DNA from: an uncultured Paracoccaceae bacterium
Lineage (GTDB): Bacteria; Pseudomonadota; Alphaproteobacteria; Rhodobacterales; Rhodobacteraceae
Direction of reading: 5' to 3'
NCBI GenBank assembly: GCA_947502145.1
Contig: CANMYO010000005.1
Location: forward strand, 1 to 64,000
Length of the DNA: 64,000 bases
Below are positions 60,507-64,000 of the stretch, piece after piece. Below the pieces are notes generated by a model. It searched no databases and was not told the origin of the DNA. It was given only the letters and a program-made list of their open reading frames with translations. The position numbers and the translations under genes were made by a program. The stretch's first letter is position 1, and every line of letters begins with the position of its first letter.

Positions 60507-61270
60507 AAGGAGGCCGTAATGCCACCATCCACAAAAACCGTCGTTCCATTGACGAAGGATGCAGCATCTGAGGACAGAAAGATGCAGGTCCCAACCAGCT
60601 CTGCGACGTTGCCCCACCGGCCCGCCGGTGTCCGTTTCGCAAGCCAGGCAGAAAACTCCGGGTCAGAAACCAGCGCGGCATTCAGGGGCGTATCGAAATA
60701 CCCCGGCGCAAGCGCATTACACTGCAAACCATATTGTGCCCAATCGGTTGCCATGCCCTTTGTCAAGTTGGCCACAGCGCCCTTTGTGGCTGTGTAGGGT
60801 GCAATTCCAGGCCGCGCCAACGCCGTTTGAACGCTCGCTATATTGACGATCTTGCCTTTGCCGCGCTGGATCATGTGCCGCGCACAGGCCTGCCCCACGT
60901 GAAAGACGGAAGCGATATTGGTCTGCAATAGCTGCTCGAACGCTTCTTGCGGGAAGTCCTCCAGCGGCGCGCGATGTTGCATTCCTGCGTTATTGACCAG
61001 AATGTCGATCGGCCCCGTCTCTGCCTCATATCCATCAATCGCAGCGCGCACATCGGCCGACATTGTTACATCAAATGGCAAAACATCAACGCCGTGCCCT
61101 TCAGTCGATAACGTATTTGCCGCCTGCTCCAGCTTGCTTTTGTCGCGGCCGTTAAGAACCAACTTTGCTCCGGCCTCAGCGAGTCCCTGCGCAAGCGCAA
61201 ATCCAATGCCCTGCGACGACCCGGTAACAAGCGCACGTTTGCCTGCAAGGTTAAAGAGTTCAAGGCTCAT
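60503..61270 (-). CDS. idnO: Gluconate 5-dehydrogenase (SDR family)
   Basis: 255 residues, classical SDR that reduces 5-ketogluconate to gluconate. GKRALVTGSSQGIGFALAQG binds the nucleotide; the catalytic residues are in VNIASVQTALARPGIAPYTATK (broken at the S and the Y-x3-K). NALAPGYFDTPLNAALV matches the IdnO/Gno subfamily. Start at 61270 follows AAAGGACGACCCC. It is divergent from idnD, and together with gntK it forms the L-idonate/gluconate route. Assignment as IdnO instead of another hexonate dehydrogenase rests on context. Confidence 0.87.
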   Translation of the reverse strand: MSLELFNLAGKRALVTGSSQGIGFALAQGLAEAGAKLVLNGRDKSKLEQAANTLSTEGHGVDVLPFDVTMSADVRAAIDGYEAETGPIDILVNNAGMQHRAPLEDFPQEAFEQLLQTNIASVFHVGQACARHMIQRGKGKIVNIASVQTALARPGIAPYTATKGAVANLTKGMATDWAQYGLQCNALAPGYFDTPLNAALVSDPEFSAWLAKRTPAGRWGNVAELVGTCIFLSSDAASFVNGTTVFVDGGITASL

Positions 61271-61312
61271 GGGGTCGTCCTTTGATCTGGCAAAAACTGA
61301 ATAGATTGGTTG

Positions 61313-61326
61313 TGTTACCGTTAACA
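61313..61326. promoter_or_regulatory. Putative GntR/IdnR-type (LacI-family) operator
   Basis: TGTTACCGTTAACA matches the palindromic LacI-family gluconate operator TGTTACCGGTAACA at 13 of 14 positions. It lies in the 123-base gap between divergent idnO and idnD, where it could control both. A second similar site is at 62503-62516. The matching LacI-type repressor is not in the window. Confidence 0.6.
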
Positions 61327-61393
61327 TTCGTTGTCAATGTGCCAGTGCCCGGCGGAGATGGGCGCGCGGAAACAACGGACGGGACATCTTGCA

Positions 61394-62431
61394 ATGAAGG
61401 CACTGGTTATCCACGCCGCCAAAGATTTGCGGATCACGGAGCAATGCATTCAGCCCCCCGGCAAGGGTGAGGTGCAAGTTGCGATATCAGTTGGCGGGAT
61501 TTGCGGATCGGACCTGCATTATTACCAGCATGGCGGATTTGGGACGGTCAAACTCCGCGAACCGATGGTGCTAGGGCACGAGGTGGCGGGCCACATCGCC
61601 GCCTTGGGCGAAGGTGTCGACACCCTGCGAATTGGCCAATTGGTTGCGGTTTCCCCCTCACGTCCCTGCAATGACTGTCCTTTTTGTCTTGAAGGGATGA
61701 AAAACCACTGCCTCAACATGCGGTTTTATGGGTCTGCCATGCCCTACCCGCACATTCAGGGCGCGTTCCGGCAAGTCCTGAATGCGGACGTCAGCCAATG
61801 CATTGCGGCCGACGGTCTTTCCGCGAGCGAAGCTGCAATGGCCGAACCTCTTGCGGTTTGCCTGCATGCGACAAGGCGCGCAGGAACTCTTGCAGGAAAG
61901 TCCGTCTTGGTCACTGGCTGTGGGCCCATCGGCATTTTGTCGATCTTGTGTGCGCGGCAAGCGGGCGCTGATCTCGTTGTTGCCACGGACCTCACCGACT
62001 TTACCCTTTCAATAGCCAAGTCGGTTGGCGCTGATGTAGCCGTGAATATGCAAGATAAGCCGCACGGTTTGGATCAGTACTGCGCCAACAAAGGTACGTT
62101 TGATCTGCTATATGAGTGTTCAGGCGCCGAACAGGCCCTGGCAGCCGGGGTTCACACCATGCGACCGGGCGGCACCATCATGCAGCTGGGACTTGGCGGG
62201 GACATGACCCTGCCGATGATGACGATGACAAGCAAGGAATTGTCCCTGAAGGGATCGTTTAGATTTCACGAGGAGTTCGAGTCCGGTGTTAACCTGATGC
62301 GCGAAGGGTTGATCGACGTCAAGCCACTCATCACCCAAGAGGTCAGTCTTGCCGAGGCGGTGCGCGGTTTTGACCTGGCGTCTGACCGAAGCCTGAGCAT
62401 GAAAACCCAGATTAGTTTTGCCGAGGAATAG
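61394..62431 (+). CDS. idnD: L-idonate 5-dehydrogenase (zinc alcohol dehydrogenase family)
   Basis: 345 residues. Oxidises L-idonate to 5-ketogluconate. Catalytic zinc ligands are in GGICGSDLHYYQHGG and GHEVAGHIAALGEG; structural zinc cysteines are in SRPCNDCPFCLEGMKNHCLN. The Rossmann segment VLVTGCGPIGILSILCARQAGA binds NAD(P). The ATG at 61394 is the first in family register. Substrate is supported by the divergent idnO and the gntK-like genes; related sorbitol or galactitol dehydrogenases are possible alternatives. Confidence 0.88.
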   Translation: MKALVIHAAKDLRITEQCIQPPGKGEVQVAISVGGICGSDLHYYQHGGFGTVKLREPMVLGHEVAGHIAALGEGVDTLRIGQLVAVSPSRPCNDCPFCLEGMKNHCLNMRFYGSAMPYPHIQGAFRQVLNADVSQCIAADGLSASEAAMAEPLAVCLHATRRAGTLAGKSVLVTGCGPIGILSILCARQAGADLVVATDLTDFTLSIAKSVGADVAVNMQDKPHGLDQYCANKGTFDLLYECSGAEQALAAGVHTMRPGGTIMQLGLGGDMTLPMMTMTSKELSLKGSFRFHEEFESGVNLMREGLIDVKPLITQEVSLAEAVRGFDLASDRSLSMKTQISFAEE

Positions 62432-62799
62432 CACCGGCGAGGACGTGGCAGCCCTGCCAGACAGCAAGGCAACCCACCTGCTTTCGGTTTGACGCAGTAT
62501 GATGTTATCGGTAACCATCGCCCGGTGGAGAGACGGAAGCACATGGCAGACTTTGACGGCTTTGAGCCCGCTTTTGACCGCCACGTTCCGGAATCCGCGC
62601 CGGTCGATCAGATCGGGACAAACCTTGACTGGGTCATGGTGTCAGTTTGGATCAGTCGGGCTCAAATCCGGGCGACGCGTCGGTTGCAGAACCGCACCTA
62701 CAGGTGTGACATGGCCAACGGGTCGGGCGGGAACCGAACGGTGCAACATCAACCGGCGTTTATCGCATCACCCTTGTGACAAATGGAATAAGAAACCCC
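62432..62799 (+). other. 368-base gap between idnD and gnd
   Basis: It holds the operator at 62503-62516 and a TTGACG hexamer (62489-62494) with a weak TAACCA 17 bases on, then a stretch of about 280 bases that would be a long leader for gnd. A 78-codon frame starting at 62544 (behind GAGACGGAAG) ends at 62779, but I see no family in it. No terminator for idnD is obvious. Confidence 0.4.
62503..62516 (+). promoter_or_regulatory. Second GntR/IdnR-like operator, upstream of gnd
   Basis: TGTTATCGGTAACC matches TGTTACCGGTAACA at 12 of 14 positions. It lies between a TTGACG -35-like hexamer and a weak -10, so a bound repressor would cover the promoter of the gnd transcript. The pairing with the 61313 site suggests one gluconate regulon. 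Confidence 0.5.
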
Positions 62800-64000
62800 A
62801 TGACAACAGCACAAATTGGCCTGATCGGTCTCGGAACGATGGGGGCTGCACTCGCGGCCAACATCGCGGATAACGGCTTTGATATTGCGGTCTGGAACAG
62901 AACAACCTCTGTGACCAAGGAATTTGCCGCGAATGCCGGTGAGCTGGCCGGGAAGATCACGGCAACTGAAACCCTGGAAGACCTTGTTCAGGCCATCACC
63001 AAGCCCCGCGCCATAATCCTGATGGTCCCTGCGGGTCAAGCTGTGGATGACCAAATTGATGCGCTACGCCCGCTGTTGGAGGCGGATGACCTAATTATTG
63101 ACGCTGGCAATGCCTTGTTCCACGACACCAACCGCCGCGCGAAAGAGGCAACCGGCCCCTTCCTCGGGATTGGGGTATCGGGTGGTGAGGACGGTGCCCG
63201 GTTTGGACCGTCGATCATGGGGGGTGGCGACAAGGCGTATTGGGATCGGGTGTCGCATATCCTTGAGGCAATAAGCGCCAAGCATAAAGGTACGCCTTGC
63301 GCAACCTACATGGGACCCGCCGGCGCCGGTCACTTTGTCAAAGCCGTTCACAACGGCATCGAATACGCCGATATGCAGATGATTGCAGAGGTCTACGGGA
63401 TCATGCGTGATGGCCTTGGCATGGATGCCCCCGATATCGGCAAGGTGTTTGAAAACTGGAATGCTGGCCCGCTGCAATCCTACCTGATCGAGATTTCCGG
63501 CAAAGTTGCGAAAACCATCGACGACAAGACCGGCAAGCCACTGCTTGATATGATCGTCGATGCCGCGGGCCAAAAGGGAACGGGACGCTGGACCGCAATC
63601 GAGGCGCAACAGCTAGCTGCGCCCATCCCCGGGATCGAGGCCGCTGTGGTGGCGCGAAATTTGTCATCAAGGCGTGAAGAACGCGCCGCTGGCGAAGCCT
63701 TATTTGGGCCGGCACCTAGGAAGATATCCGATGAGGCGGTAACGCTTGATCAACTGGAGTCAGCCCTTATGGCGGGCAAGATCCTCAGCTATGCGCAAGG
63801 CTTCGCGATGATTGAAGCGGCGTCCGAGAGCTATGGTTGGGCTATGCCCCTGCCCGATATCGCGAGGGTTTGGCGCGCAGGCTGCATCATTCGCTCAGCC
63901 ATGCTTGACGACATGGCAACCGCGCTCACCGAACATCCGGATCGCAACCTGATGCGCGCGCCTGCCTTTGCCGACCTGCTTAAGTCTAATCACAATGCAC
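62800..64000 (+). CDS. gnd: 6-Phosphogluconate dehydrogenase, cut by the right edge
   Basis: The first 400 residues are present; about 70 remain outside. Oxidative decarboxylation of 6-phosphogluconate to ribulose 5-phosphate. The NADP loop IGLIGLGTMGAALAANIADNG opens the protein; GVSGGEDGARFGPSIMGGG and the catalytic Lys and His/Asn in HFVKAVHNGIEYADMQMIAE follow; GQKGTGRWTAIEA is also typical. The frame is open to the window end. The start ATG is at 62800. It accepts the product of gntK, closing the route from gluconate into the pentose phosphate pathway. Confidence 0.94.
   Translation, partial: MTTAQIGLIGLGTMGAALAANIADNGFDIAVWNRTTSVTKEFAANAGELAGKITATETLEDLVQAITKPRAIILMVPAGQAVDDQIDALRPLLEADDLIIDAGNALFHDTNRRAKEATGPFLGIGVSGGEDGARFGPSIMGGGDKAYWDRVSHILEAISAKHKGTPCATYMGPAGAGHFVKAVHNGIEYADMQMIAEVYGIMRDGLGMDAPDIGKVFENWNAGPLQSYLIEISGKVAKTIDDKTGKPLLDMIVDAAGQKGTGRWTAIEAQQLAAPIPGIEAAVVARNLSSRREERAAGEALFGPAPRKISDEAVTLDQLESALMAGKILSYAQGFAMIEAASESYGWAMPLPDIARVWRAGCIIRSAMLDDMATALTEHPDRNLMRAPAFADLLKSNHNA

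Overview
The window is chromosomal DNA from a GC-rich alphaproteobacterium. It most likely belongs to the Rhodobacterales (roseobacter group). The reasons are gene order and family content: a cysG-DUF2849-cysI-cysH-DUF934 cluster followed by fpr, lon followed by an HU-like gene, dnaB-alr-pqiA-radA-cvpA-purF, surE-pcm-nlpD facing tatABC-DUF815, a dctBD-dctPQM TRAP system, CoxM/CoxS and XdhC proteins, and a VPLPA-type sorting signal. Genus-level placement is not possible from what I can see. Almost all of the sequence is ordinary, densely packed chromosomal core; there is no insertion sequence, prophage, integrase or CRISPR array.

Layout. 1-2.8 kb: three tRNA genes (Asp, Val-UAC, Val-CAC), a glycosyltransferase, a histidine phosphatase and an HU-like protein. 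2.9-11.6 kb: lon, tgt, an MFS transporter, SufT, a SatD-like/DUF3307 pair under a striking double operator, an IscA/SufA-type protein, a TfoX-like protein and tpiA. 11.7-18.2 kb: a complete dctB-dctD-dctP-dctQ-dctM dicarboxylate-type TRAP system with its two-component regulator. 18.2-25.2 kb: a B12-fold sensor, an Lrp regulator and the sulfite/sulfate assimilation operon with ferredoxin-NADP reductase. 25.3-34.2 kb: an Ala/Glu-rich membrane-anchored protein, infC with a tandemly repeated 3' end, a PhyH oxygenase, CoxM/CoxS subunits without a large subunit, an ArsR-SRPBCC-SRPBCC-DUF1761 operon, XdhC and glutaryl-CoA dehydrogenase.

34.2-46.3 kb: pyrimidine genes pyrC and pyrE, then dnaB, alr, pqiA-like, radA, cvpA and purF, followed by a VPLPA-CTERM protein, a small GspC-like protein and an SDR. 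46.4-52.6 kb: surE-pcm-nlpD converging on tatABC-DUF815, and a WYL regulator. 52.6-55.2 kb: an operon dusA-tauE-phyH. 55.4-59.9 kb: a catabolic cassette consisting of a Gfo/Idh/MocA protein and GntR regulator on one strand, and an FMNH2-dependent sulfonate monooxygenase, aldo/keto reductase and flavin reductase on the other. 60.0-64.0 kb: gluconate/idonate genes gntK, idnO, idnD and gnd (gnd is cut by the right edge).

The most interesting system is the 55.4-59.9 kb cassette. Its three enzymes match, in kind, the oxygenolytic sulfoquinovose (SMO) pathway, and the neighbouring Gfo/Idh/MocA protein could be an NAD-dependent sulfoquinovosidase. A TauE-type sulfite exporter lies 1.3 kb away and the gluconate genes lie just beyond. 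Read together, this would be a route that removes sulfite from a sulfosugar and sends the carbon into the pentose phosphate pathway. That reading is inference from family membership and context, not from any database search.
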